Origin: JAYSFC01 sp041913505
GTDB taxonomy: Bacteria > Pseudomonadota > Gammaproteobacteria > Burkholderiales > Burkholderiaceae_C
Assembly: GCA_041913505.1 (NCBI GenBank)
Contig: JAYSFC010000130.1
Span: forward strand, 1 to 9,756
Reading direction: 5' to 3'
DNA length: 9,756 nucleotides
Made by a program: the position numbers and the translations under genes. The notes beneath the pieces are model-generated. The model had not been told where the DNA came from and searched no databases. It was given only the letters and a program-made list of their open reading frames with translations. This document shows positions 1 to 6,419 of the stretch, one piece after another; position 1 is the first letter of the stretch, and every line of letters starts with the position of its first letter.

Positions 1-1272
1 CTTGAGCACCGACACGCCCTTGACCAGCACCTCGCCGTTGTCGGCGATCTTGAGCTCGATGCCGGGTGCGGCCTGGCCCACGCAGTTGAGCTTGACCTGG
101 CCGTCGCGTTGCAGGCACACGTAGGCGCAGGTTTCGGTCTGGCCGTAGAACTGCTTGAGGTTGATGCCGATCGAGCGGAAGAAACGGAATAGGTCGGGTC
201 CGATGGCCGCGCCCGCCGTGTAGGCCACGCGGATGCGCGACAGGCCCATGGCGTTGCGCAGCGGGCCGTAGATCATCAGGTCGCCCAGCTTGTACTTGAG
301 CCGGTCCAGCAGGCCCACGTCCTTGCCGTCGAGGATGTCGGAACCCACGCGGCGCGCGAGCTCCATGCACTTCTCGTAGAGCCAGCGCTTGATGGGCGCG
401 GCATCTTCCATGCGGATGGAGATCGAGGTCAGCATGCCCTCGAAAACGCGCGGCGGTGCGAAGTAGTAGCTCGGGCCGATCTCGCGCAGGTCGATGCTCA
501 CGGTGCTTGACGACTCGGGGCAATTGATCGTGTAGCCCGCCACCATCCACTGTGCGAGCGAGAACAGGTGGTCGCCCACCCAGGCGGGGGGCAGGTAGGA
601 AATGATGCTGTCCTGGGGGCCCAGCCTGTCGACCTCGGCTGCGCCCTGGGCGGAGCCGACGAAGCTTGCGTGCGTCTGGCACACGCCCTTGGGCTTGCCT
701 GTAGTGCCCGAGGTGTAGAGGATGACCGACACGTCCTGCGGTTTCACGGCCGCCACCATGGCGTCCCAGGTGCCAGGGTGGGCGCGGTCCCAGGCTTCGC
801 CCTGGGCCATGAGCTGCTCCACGCTGATGAGCCCCGGCTGGTCGTAGTTGCGCATGCCGCGTGGGTCGTCGTAGATGATGTGGCGGATGCTCGGCACGCT
901 TTCGCGCACCTCGAGCAGTTTGTCGACCTGCTCCTGGTTCTCGGCGAACGCGAAGGCGATCTCGGCGTCCTGCATCACAAAGCCCATCTCGGCCGCCACG
1001 GCATCCTGGTACAGCGGCACGGGCACGGCGCCCAGCGACTGCGCGGCCAGGAAGCCCATGTAGAGGTGCGGGCGGTTGTCGCTGATCAATGCCAGGTTCT
1101 GGCCGCGCTGCAGGCCCAGTGCCGCGAGCCCGCAGGCCATGTGGCGCACGGTGCGGCAGGCGTCGGCCCAGCTCCAGGTTTGCCAGATGCCATATTCTTT
1201 TTCGCGCAACGCCGGCGCGTTGGGGCGCTCGGCGGCATGCTTGAGCAGCAGATGCGGGAACGTGGTGCTCAT
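1..1272 (-). CDS. AMP-forming long-chain acyl-CoA ligase (partial, C-terminus outside window)
   Basis: This is an ANL-superfamily adenylating enzyme that would activate a carboxylic acid to its acyl-AMP and then its CoA thioester in the cytoplasm. The minus strand is open for 424 codons from ATG at 1272 to the window edge. It shows the P-loop motif YTSGTTGKPKG at residues 186-196, an aromatic/Gly-rich motif YGQTE at 376-380, and a FAPPRVFE segment typical of FAA1-like (COG1022) long-chain ligases. Family members are usually about 600-650 aa, so roughly a third, including the C-terminal lid domain, is missing. An AGGA Shine-Dalgarno lies 8 bases upstream of the start. Ligases of this subtype often accompany Liv-type ABC transporters in Burkholderiales, and here a binding-protein gene lies directly upstream on the same strand, 180 bases away. 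That gap carries one copy of the 20-bp putative operator. The substrate (fatty, branched or aromatic acid) cannot be read from the sequence. Confidence 0.92.
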   Translation of the reverse strand, partial: MSTTFPHLLLKHAAERPNAPALREKEYGIWQTWSWADACRTVRHMACGLAALGLQRGQNLALISDNRPHLYMGFLAAQSLGAVPVPLYQDAVAAEMGFVMQDAEIAFAFAENQEQVDKLLEVRESVPSIRHIIYDDPRGMRNYDQPGLISVEQLMAQGEAWDRAHPGTWDAMVAAVKPQDVSVILYTSGTTGKPKGVCQTHASFVGSAQGAAEVDRLGPQDSIISYLPPAWVGDHLFSLAQWMVAGYTINCPESSSTVSIDLREIGPSYYFAPPRVFEGMLTSISIRMEDAAPIKRWLYEKCMELARRVGSDILDGKDVGLLDRLKYKLGDLMIYGPLRNAMGLSRIRVAYTAGAAIGPDLFRFFRSIGINLKQFYGQTETCAYVCLQRDGQVKLNCVGQAAPGIELKIADNGEVLVKGVSVLK

Positions 1273-1385
1273 TGACGTGTCCTATGGTTCGAAGATCAGG
1301 CCAGCCTGCCTGGAGGCACGCAGGTCGCGTGCATACCCCAAGCCACTTCAGTTGCAACGAATGGTAGGAACTGCTTTGACGCCGT

Positions 1386-1405
1386 TCTGTCTTTGTAACG
1401 ACAAT
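1386..1405 (-). promoter_or_regulatory. Putative Crp/Fnr-type operator, copy 1 (before the acyl-CoA ligase)
   Basis: The plus-strand sequence TCTGTCTTTGTAACGACAAT is identical over 20 bases to the copy at 2668-2687. Its core, TTGTAACGACAA (1393-1404), is an inverted repeat TTGT-N4-ACAA, the size and symmetry of a Crp/Fnr dimer site. It lies 121 bases upstream of the ligase ATG, in the same orientation relative to the downstream gene as copy 2. A weak -10-like TACCAT (minus strand, 1361-1366) sits about 35 bases from the site centre, close to the geometry of a class II activator site. The repeat is directly seen; binding by the adjacent regulator is inferred. Confidence 0.6.
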
Positions 1406-1452
1406 TTAGGGGAAACTCCTCATCGGGTTAACCTGCCTCGCAGATGCTCAGT

Positions 1453-2610
1453 TCAACGCACGAAGCGCCCGTCGCGCCCGACGAGGGTCAGCTCCACGAA
1501 GCGCGAGGCATTGCGGCCCGGCTCGGTGGCGTTGATCTCGAAGCCGCCCAGGTCGAGCTTCTTGAGGCTCCAGGTCGCATCGATGAAGGCCGCGCGCGTG
1601 GGGTTGCGCCCCGCGCGCTGCAGCGCTTCGCAGCAGGTGCGCGCATTGATGTAGCCCTCCAGCGCAAGGTGCGAGGGCTCGCCCGTCGCGCCGCTGGCCT
1701 TCCAGGCCTGCAGGAACTCGCGCACCACGGGCACCACGGCGTTCGTGGGCAGGGGCACGACCTGGGTGATGGCCATGCCCGTGGCATCGGCACCCAGTGC
1801 GCGCACGGTGGCGGCCGTGCCCATTACCGATAGCGCATACAACGTGGTGCCGCGCCGCAGGGCGCGGAAGGCCTTCACGAACGCCAGTGTGGGCTTGCCG
1901 GCCAGGCCCACGAGCACGGCCTCGGGCTGGGCCTGCGCCAGCTTGGCGGCGGCCGCGTCGGCGTCGCTCGCGTTGTTTTCCACGGTGACCGATGCGCCCT
2001 CGGCGAGCTTCAGCTTGGCCATGGAGCGCTGCGCGGCTGTGAAGACCTCTTTGCCGAAGGCGTTGGCCTGGTAGACGATGCCGATGCGCTGGATGCCGAT
2101 CGTGGCCAGGTGCTGCACGAGCTTCTCGGTCTCCTCGGCATAGCTCGCGCGGATGTTGAACACGCTGCGCTGCGGCACGCGGCTGAGCAGCGCGCCCGTG
2201 AACGGCGCGAAGAACGGGATGCCCGACTCCAGCACCTGCGGCAGCATGGCCTCCACATGGGGCGTACCCATGCAGTTGAACAGCGCGAAGGTATCGCGGT
2301 CGGCCAGGAACTGCTCGACGTTGGCCAGCGCGCGCGGCACCTCGTAGGCGTCGTCGAGCGTGCGCAGCGCGATGCTGCGGCCATGGATGCCGCCGCGTGC
2401 ATTCACCGCCGCGAAGGCCGCATTGGCACCTTGGTGCATGGCCGAGCCGAGTTCGCCCAGCGGCCCCGTGAGGTCGGTGGACTGGGCCAGCGTGAGGGCG
2501 CCATCCTGCGCGCGCGCCGCGCCGGGGTGCAGCCAGGGCAGGGCCACAGCGCTGGCGAGCAGGGCGCGGCGGCGCAGGCGAGGGGCGGTAGGGAGGGCGG
2601 GGGCTGTCAT
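1453..2610 (-). CDS. LivJ-family ABC transporter substrate-binding protein
   Basis: This is a periplasmic binding protein (Peripla_BP_6 type) that would deliver a small ligand to a Liv/HAAT-class ABC importer; no permease or ATPase gene is visible in the window. The 385-aa product has an N-terminal export signal: an Arg triplet followed by a hydrophobic core (RRRALLASAVAL, about residues 13-24), with likely cleavage after Ala34 (ARA/Q). The twin Arg suggests Tat export, although the motif is not canonical. The mature protein starts with the family-typical LTLAQSTDLTGPLGELG and contains the YAEETEKLV and GIQRIGIVYQANAFGKE segments of the type I fold. The ATG at 2610 is chosen because GAGGAA lies just upstream and the signal peptide begins there; longer in-frame starts would displace the signal. 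A 20-bp operator copy and an 8-bp hairpin occupy the leader. Despite the fold's association with branched-chain amino acids, the neighbouring acyl-CoA ligase argues for an organic-acid ligand. Confidence 0.94.
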   Translation of the reverse strand: MTAPALPTAPRLRRRALLASAVALPWLHPGAARAQDGALTLAQSTDLTGPLGELGSAMHQGANAAFAAVNARGGIHGRSIALRTLDDAYEVPRALANVEQFLADRDTFALFNCMGTPHVEAMLPQVLESGIPFFAPFTGALLSRVPQRSVFNIRASYAEETEKLVQHLATIGIQRIGIVYQANAFGKEVFTAAQRSMAKLKLAEGASVTVENNASDADAAAAKLAQAQPEAVLVGLAGKPTLAFVKAFRALRRGTTLYALSVMGTAATVRALGADATGMAITQVVPLPTNAVVPVVREFLQAWKASGATGEPSHLALEGYINARTCCEALQRAGRNPTRAAFIDATWSLKKLDLGGFEINATEPGRNASRFVELTLVGRDGRFVR

Positions 2611-2623
2611 GGCAAGTTTCCTC

Positions 2624-2645
2624 GATCGGCGGCAAAGCGCCGATC
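2624..2645 (-). promoter_or_regulatory. Perfect 8-bp hairpin in the leader of the binding-protein gene
   Basis: Arm GATCGGCG (2624-2631) pairs perfectly with CGCCGATC (2638-2645) across a 6-base loop (GCAAAG in plus-strand sense). In the minus-strand transcript the stem ends directly before the GAGGAA Shine-Dalgarno (2618-2623) of the gene starting at 2610. It lies between the operator and the ribosome site, so it could act on translation initiation or on 5' mRNA stability. No terminator-like T-run follows it. Confidence 0.5.
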
Positions 2646-2657
2646 TTGGAATTCCAA
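2646..2657. repeat. 12-bp perfect palindrome TTGGAATTCCAA
   Basis: TTGGAATTCCAA is a perfect palindrome placed between the leader hairpin and the 20-bp operator in the divergent gap. It could be a second protein-binding site or part of the core promoter of the minus-strand gene. No regulator can be assigned from sequence alone. Confidence 0.35.
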
Positions 2658-2667
2658 TTGCCAAAAA

Positions 2668-2687
2668 TCTGTCTTTGTAACGACAAT
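2668..2687 (-). promoter_or_regulatory. Putative Crp/Fnr-type operator, copy 2 (divergent regulator/binding-protein gap)
   Basis: TCTGTCTTTGTAACGACAAT is identical to the copy at 1386-1405, with core TTGT-N4-ACAA at 2675-2686. It lies 58 bases upstream of the binding-protein ATG and 62 bases upstream of the regulator ATG, so it could serve both directions. On the plus strand the core half TTGTAA could double as a -35 element with a poor -10 (TATTCC, 2699-2704), which would place the operator over the regulator's own promoter and suit autoregulation. The repeat is seen; the regulatory role is inferred. Confidence 0.62.
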
Positions 2688-2748
2688 CGTCCTCGTGGTA
2701 TTCCCGTAAGTTCCCCGTCCGGCGCCGTGCGGACGTCCTGTGGACCCG

Positions 2749-3471
2749 ATGAACCAAGACCTGTCCTTGCACCAGCGCCGCCGCCCCCCCACGGCGGACG
2801 AACTCGATGGCATCCCGTGGCTGGGGTTGCTGCAGCCGGACGCGCGCGAGCGCGCCGTGGCGGCCTTGGTGGTGGGCGACGCCAAGGCGGGTGACTACGT
2901 GTGCCGTATCGGCCGCCCCGTCACCTACTGGTTCGGCGTGGTTGAGGGCTTGCTCAAGATGAGCGCCGACAATGCCCAGGGCCTCACGATGACCTTCACG
3001 GGCGTGCCGCCCGGCGGCTGGTTCGGCGAGGGCACGGCCGTCAAGCGCGAGCCCTACCGCTACAACATCCAGGCGCTGCGCAGGAGTGTGGTGGCGGGCC
3101 TGCCGATCGATACCTTCCACTGGTTGCTAGACCACTCCATTGCCTTCAACCGCTTCGTGATGGACCAGCTCAACGAGCGCCTGGGCCAGTTCATCGCGGC
3201 CCGTGAGATCGACCGGCTCAACAACCCCGACGTGCGCGTGGCGCGCAGCCTCGCTGCGCTGTTCAATCCCGTGCTCTACCCTGGCGTGGGGCAGGTGCTG
3301 CGCATCACGCAGCAGGAGCTGGCCTACCTCGTGGGACTGTCGCGCCAGCGCGTGAACGAAGCGCTGGCCATGCTGCAGGAGCAGGGGGTGATCCAGGTCG
3401 AGTACGGCGGCTTGCGCGTGCTGCGGCTCGACGCCCTGCGCTGCAGCATGTTCCCGGAGCACGCCGCATGA
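2749..3471 (+). CDS. Crp/Fnr-family transcriptional regulator
   Basis: This 240-aa cytoplasmic DNA-binding protein has the standard two-part layout. An N-terminal cyclic-nucleotide-like sensor barrel (about residues 20-125) contains the conserved GWFGEG turn. After a long dimerisation helix, a C-terminal winged HTH (about 165-225) shows ITQQELAYLVGLSRQRVNEAL, with SRQRVNEAL as the recognition helix. There are only two cysteines, neither in an N-terminal cluster, so an FNR-type iron-sulphur oxygen sensor is excluded. The Arg-Ser pair that binds cAMP phosphate in Crp appears as Arg-Tyr (PYRY), so the ligand is probably not cAMP and is unknown. ATG 2749 is preferred; an in-frame GTG at 2740 is possible, and neither has a strong Shine-Dalgarno. 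The gene is divergent from the binding-protein gene, and the shared gap holds a TTGT-N4-ACAA site. It is a candidate local regulator of uptake, CoA activation and itself. Confidence 0.93.
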   Translation: MNQDLSLHQRRRPPTADELDGIPWLGLLQPDARERAVAALVVGDAKAGDYVCRIGRPVTYWFGVVEGLLKMSADNAQGLTMTFTGVPPGGWFGEGTAVKREPYRYNIQALRRSVVAGLPIDTFHWLLDHSIAFNRFVMDQLNERLGQFIAAREIDRLNNPDVRVARSLAALFNPVLYPGVGQVLRITQQELAYLVGLSRQRVNEALAMLQEQGVIQVEYGGLRVLRLDALRCSMFPEHAA

Positions 3472-3476
3472 TGCGG
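3464..3476. terminator. Short palindrome at the regulator/chemoreceptor convergence (weak terminator candidate)
   Basis: CCGCATGATGCGG is a perfect interrupted palindrome spanning the regulator's stop codon, within a 14-base convergent gap. The realistic stem is only 4-5 bp and no T-run follows, so termination is possible but weakly supported. Confidence 0.2.
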
Positions 3477-3485
3477 GGTTGAGGG

Positions 3486-5162
3486 TCAGGCGCCCGAAGG
3501 CAGCGAGCGCAGGCGCGTAGCGTGGGCTGCCACGGGGGTGGCCTGCACGGCGGGCGGCTCCCAGTCGGCGTGGCCGCCCTCGGCATCGCGCGTGAGGCGG
3601 AAGGCGCGCACCATCTGCGCGAGCTTGCCGGCCTGCTCCTTGAGGCTGTCGGCTGCGGCGGCGCTTTCCTCGACCAGCGCGGCGTTCTGTTGCGTGACAT
3701 CGTCGAGTGCGCCCACGGCGCCGCTCACCTGCGTGATGCGCTGGCTCTGTTCGCGGCTCGCGGCGGTGATCTCGCCCATGATGCTGGAGACGCGCTGCAC
3801 GGAGTGCACGAGTTCCTCGATGGCCTGCCCCGCGTCGTGCGCCTGGGTGCTGCCGTCTTGCACCTGCTCGACGCTCGCGCCGATGAGGGCCTTGATCTCG
3901 TGCGCGGCCTGCGCGGCGCGGCCCGCGAGGCTGCGCACCTCGCCCGCCACCACGGCAAAGCCCCGGCCTTGCTCGCCCGCGCGCGCCGCTTCCACCGCTG
4001 CATTGAGCGCCAGGATATTGGTCTGGAACGCGATGCCGTCGATCACGCCGATGATGTCGGCGATCTTGCGTGAACTCGTGCTGATGCCCTCCATGGTGCT
4101 GACCACGCGGGCCACCACCTCGCCGCCGCGCGTGGCCGCGTCCGAGGCGCCGGCAGCAAGCGTATTGGCCTGATGCGCCGCATCGGCGCTCTGGCCCACG
4201 GTGCCCGTGAGCTCGGCCAGGGTGCCCGCGGCCTGCTGCAGGCTGTGCGAGGTCTGCTCGGTGCGCTGGCTCAGGTCCACGTTGCCTGAGGCCACTTCGG
4301 CGCTGGCCACGAGGATCGAGTCGGCAGCCTGGGCGATGCCGCCCACCAGCGTATGCAGGCGGCTTTGCATGGCGGCAATGGCTTCCAGCAAACGGCCGGT
4401 TTCATCGTGGATGCGCACCTCCACCTGCGAGGTCAGGTCGCCGCGCGCGATGCGCTCGGCCACCACCACGGCGCGGCCGATCGGCGCCGTGATGCTGCGC
4501 GTGGTGCGCCAGGCGATCAGCACGCCCAGGGCCGCGCTAAGCGCGACGAGCGCGCCCATGGCCACGCGCAGCCGGCCTTGCAGGGCATCGGCCGCCGCCG
4601 TGGCGTCGGCGTTGAGGCGGTCCTGCAGCACCACGAGCTCGAGCAGCTTGCTGCGCCAGCGTGCCTCTTCGGGCGCCACGCGGGTCATGAGGGACAGCGT
4701 GGCGTCGACGGTGTCGCCGTCCACGGCGGATTTCAGGGCCGCATCGAGCAGGGGCAGCGTCTTTTGCGCCAGCGCCTGGATGTCCTTGAGCAGACGCGCC
4801 TCGTCGTCCGCGGCCTCCTGCGCGAGCAGGGCCGCGAGCCGGCCCTCTTCGCGCTGGTACTTGGCCACCGATTGCTGTGTCTGTTGCACCTGCTCGGCCG
4901 AGCGCTTGGCGTCGATGTCATTGAGCATCGTGGCCGAGCGGCTCGCAAGGCCGATGGCGCTCATGCTCTCGAGCATGCCGTTGACGAGCCGGGCCTTGTC
5001 CGCGCCCGTGCCGGTGACCTGCTGCATCTGTGCATGGATCGAGTGCACGGCGTAGAGCCCCGCGCTGGCGATGGCCAACACCAGCACGATCATGCTGGCA
5101 AAGCCCAGCCCCAGGCGGCGGGAGATCGAGAGCGAGCGAAGCGCGGATACGTTGGGGGCCAT
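3486..5162 (-). CDS. Methyl-accepting chemotaxis protein (transmembrane chemoreceptor)
   Basis: This receptor would sense a periplasmic ligand and control CheA kinase activity through CheW at the cell pole. The 558-aa product has TM1 at about 17-39, a mostly helical periplasmic domain at about 40-198 (four-helix-bundle type by look), and TM2 at about 199-218. A HAMP linker (ITAPIGRAVVVAERIARGDL) and a long cytoplasmic signalling coiled coil follow. The hairpin tip is well conserved: IAFQTNILALNAAVEAARAGEQGRGFAVVAGEVR, in two parts, at about 377-410. The C-terminus lacks an NWETF-like pentapeptide, so CheR/CheB tethering is not expected. ATG 5162 is chosen for its GGAAG Shine-Dalgarno and because TM1 follows at normal spacing; the reading frame extends to 5318 but that extra stretch looks non-coding. 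Ligand unknown. No che or flagellar genes are adjacent, as is common for scattered receptors. It converges on the regulator gene. Confidence 0.95.
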   Translation of the reverse strand: MAPNVSALRSLSISRRLGLGFASMIVLVLAIASAGLYAVHSIHAQMQQVTGTGADKARLVNGMLESMSAIGLASRSATMLNDIDAKRSAEQVQQTQQSVAKYQREEGRLAALLAQEAADDEARLLKDIQALAQKTLPLLDAALKSAVDGDTVDATLSLMTRVAPEEARWRSKLLELVVLQDRLNADATAAADALQGRLRVAMGALVALSAALGVLIAWRTTRSITAPIGRAVVVAERIARGDLTSQVEVRIHDETGRLLEAIAAMQSRLHTLVGGIAQAADSILVASAEVASGNVDLSQRTEQTSHSLQQAAGTLAELTGTVGQSADAAHQANTLAAGASDAATRGGEVVARVVSTMEGISTSSRKIADIIGVIDGIAFQTNILALNAAVEAARAGEQGRGFAVVAGEVRSLAGRAAQAAHEIKALIGASVEQVQDGSTQAHDAGQAIEELVHSVQRVSSIMGEITAASREQSQRITQVSGAVGALDDVTQQNAALVEESAAAADSLKEQAGKLAQMVRAFRLTRDAEGGHADWEPPAVQATPVAAHATRLRSLPSGA

Positions 5163-5277
5163 GGGTCTTCCAGCAGGCAAGGAACGAGGGGTGGCATGCC
5201 GCAGGGCATCGCCAGCGAGCGGCTGGCGCGCAGTGTAGGCAGGATCGCCGCAGCTGTGGATGAGCATTGCTGATAGC

Positions 5278-5298
5278 TTCATGCTCCCACGGCATGAA
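5278..5298 (-). repeat. 7-bp inverted repeat in the chemoreceptor leader
   Basis: TTCATGC (5278-5284) and GCATGAA (5292-5298) form a perfect inverted repeat around a 7-base loop, about 115 bases upstream of the chemoreceptor ATG. It could be an operator or a leader hairpin; nothing in the sequence decides which. Confidence 0.35.
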
Positions 5299-5381
5299 AC
5301 CACTGTTACAAAATCCACCCGAATAGCAGGGCCTTTTGGTGGACTGGTGTGGCATGCAAATGATGGATTGCGCTTTATTTG

Positions 5382-5414
5382 AATATATAGTTAGCTATAT
5401 ATTTAATAGCTATT
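5382..5414. repeat. AT-rich palindrome cluster (TAGCTAT motifs)
   Basis: Two adjacent dyads are visible: arm AATATATAG (5382-5390) with its complement CTATATATT (5395-5403) across TTAG, then the perfect palindrome AATAGCTATT (5405-5414). It is an abrupt AT island in GC-rich sequence. It may provide promoter DNA for one or both divergent genes. It also resembles, from memory, the TAGCTAT-bearing intergenic repeats that are abundant in Comamonadaceae; that resemblance is unverified. Confidence 0.5.
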
Positions 5415-5524
5415 GATGGCAATGGCGTTACGTCTGGTTGTTACAGATCGGTAAGGCCTTCGGGGGGCATCCCCGGGGCGGGCGTCCATGCGGGACAATC
5501 GCTGCTTTGCCGCGCCTGCCCGCC

Positions 5525-6400
5525 ATGTCCACCGCCAAACCCGCTCCTTCCCCCACCCGCCTCACGCTGCGCCGCCCCGCCGCGCCGGCACCTGCACGCG
5601 CGCCGGTGGCGGCTCCCGCCAAGGCGGTGCCTGCGGCGGCGCCGTCTGCCACGGTGCGCCTGAACAAGCGCATGGCCGACCTGGGGCTGTGCTCGCGGCG
5701 CGAGGCCGACGACTGGATCGCACGCGGCTGGGTGCGCGTCAACGGCCAGGTGGCGACCATGGGGCTGCAGGTGGGTGCGGCCGACCGCATCGAGGTGGAC
5801 CGCCAGGCCCAGGGCCAGCAACAGCAGCAGGTCACCATCTTGTTGCACAAGCCCGTGGGTTATGTGAGCGGCCAGGCCGAGGATGGACATACGCCCGCCG
5901 TGGCGCTCATCAACCCTCGCACGCACTGGAAGGGTGATACCGGCCGCCTGCGCTTTTCACCCGCGCAGCTGCGGGGCCTGGCGCCCTGCGGACGGCTCGA
6001 CATCGACTCGGTGGGCCTGCTCGTGCTCACGCAGGACGGGCGCGTGGCGCGCCAGCTCATCGGCGAGGACTCCACCGTGGACAAGGAGTACCTCGTGCGC
6101 GTGCAGTACGGCGATGTGGCCACGAATGTGCAGGCCGTGTTCCCGGCGGTGCAGCTCGCGCGGCTGCGCCACGGCCTGTCGCTCGACGGGCAGGCGCTCA
6201 AGCCCGCGCAGGTGGATTGGCAGAACCCCGAGCAACTGCGCTTCGTGCTCACCGAGGGCAAGAAGCGCCAGATCCGGCGCATGTGCGAACTCGTGGGCCT
6301 CAAGGTGGTGGGCCTCAAGCGCATTCGCATCGGCCGCGTGACGCTGGGCCACCTGCCGCAGGGGCAGTGGCGCTACCTGGGGCCGCACGAGCGCTTCTGA
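5525..6400 (+). CDS. rluF: RluF-type rRNA pseudouridine synthase
   Basis: This enzyme would isomerise a specific uridine to pseudouridine; E. coli RluF modifies 23S rRNA U2604 and tRNA-Tyr U35. The 291-aa product has an Ala/Pro-rich tail (1-42), an S4 RNA-binding domain (about 44-90: VRLNKRMADLGLCSRREAD, then VRVNGQVATMG), and an RsuA/RluB/E/F-type catalytic domain. The signature GRLDIDSVGLLVLTQDG places the catalytic Asp at residue 159, and the C-terminal EGKKRQIRRMCELVGLKV motif is intact. The S4 segment and the C-terminal EWRDL-like ending (QWRYLGPHERF) match RluF better than RsuA or RluB, but the exact target base is inferred. An insertion of about 15 residues precedes GRLD compared with the E. 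coli protein. ATG 5525 lacks a clear Shine-Dalgarno; an upstream in-frame TTG (5438) adds an implausible peptide. It converges on the next gene with 19 bases between stop codons. Confidence 0.85.
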   Translation: MSTAKPAPSPTRLTLRRPAAPAPARAPVAAPAKAVPAAAPSATVRLNKRMADLGLCSRREADDWIARGWVRVNGQVATMGLQVGAADRIEVDRQAQGQQQQQVTILLHKPVGYVSGQAEDGHTPAVALINPRTHWKGDTGRLRFSPAQLRGLAPCGRLDIDSVGLLVLTQDGRVARQLIGEDSTVDKEYLVRVQYGDVATNVQAVFPAVQLARLRHGLSLDGQALKPAQVDWQNPEQLRFVLTEGKKRQIRRMCELVGLKVVGLKRIRIGRVTLGHLPQGQWRYLGPHERF

Positions 6401-6419
6401 CCCGCCGGCCCCAGCCCGA

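Larger units (their letters stand above)
5163..5524. other. 362-base divergent gap between chemoreceptor and pseudouridine synthase genes
   Basis: No convincing gene is seen here. The gap holds a 7-bp inverted repeat (5278-5298), an AT-rich palindrome cluster (5382-5414) and a GC-rich hairpin near 5461-5475 (CGGGG/CCCCG). A GACAAT -10-like box (5494-5499) lies 25 bases before the pseudouridine synthase ATG, with no clear -35. I found no good match to a sigma-28 promoter for the chemoreceptor on the minus strand. Confidence 0.6.

Noticed and set aside
568..1275. 235-codon plus-strand open frame opposite the acyl-CoA ligase
   Set aside because: The minus strand encodes an intact ligase with P-loop and YGQTE motifs; the plus-strand product is His/Ala/Gly-rich without domains.
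2611..3120. N-terminal extension of the binding protein up to 3120
   Set aside because: It would run through the operator, the divergent gap and the antisense of the regulator. The signal peptide and Shine-Dalgarno fix the start at 2610.
5163..5318. N-terminal extension of the chemoreceptor to 5318
   Set aside because: The extra residues show no receptor-like features and place TM1 abnormally far from the N-terminus; ATG 5162 has a good Shine-Dalgarno.
5303..5445. GTTACA-containing half-sites (near 5304-5311 and 5439-5445) as further operator copies
   Set aside because: Only one half of the TTGTCGTTACAA dyad is present in each; the opposite half is absent.
5438..5524. Upstream TTG start for the pseudouridine synthase
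   Set aside because: The added peptide is Gly/Pro/Arg-rich and covers a GC-rich hairpin and a -10-like box; ATG 5525 is the natural start before the S4 domain.
6401..6419. Terminator between the convergent rluF-type and DUF3761-like genes
   Set aside because: The 19-base gap has no convincing stem-loop or T-run.
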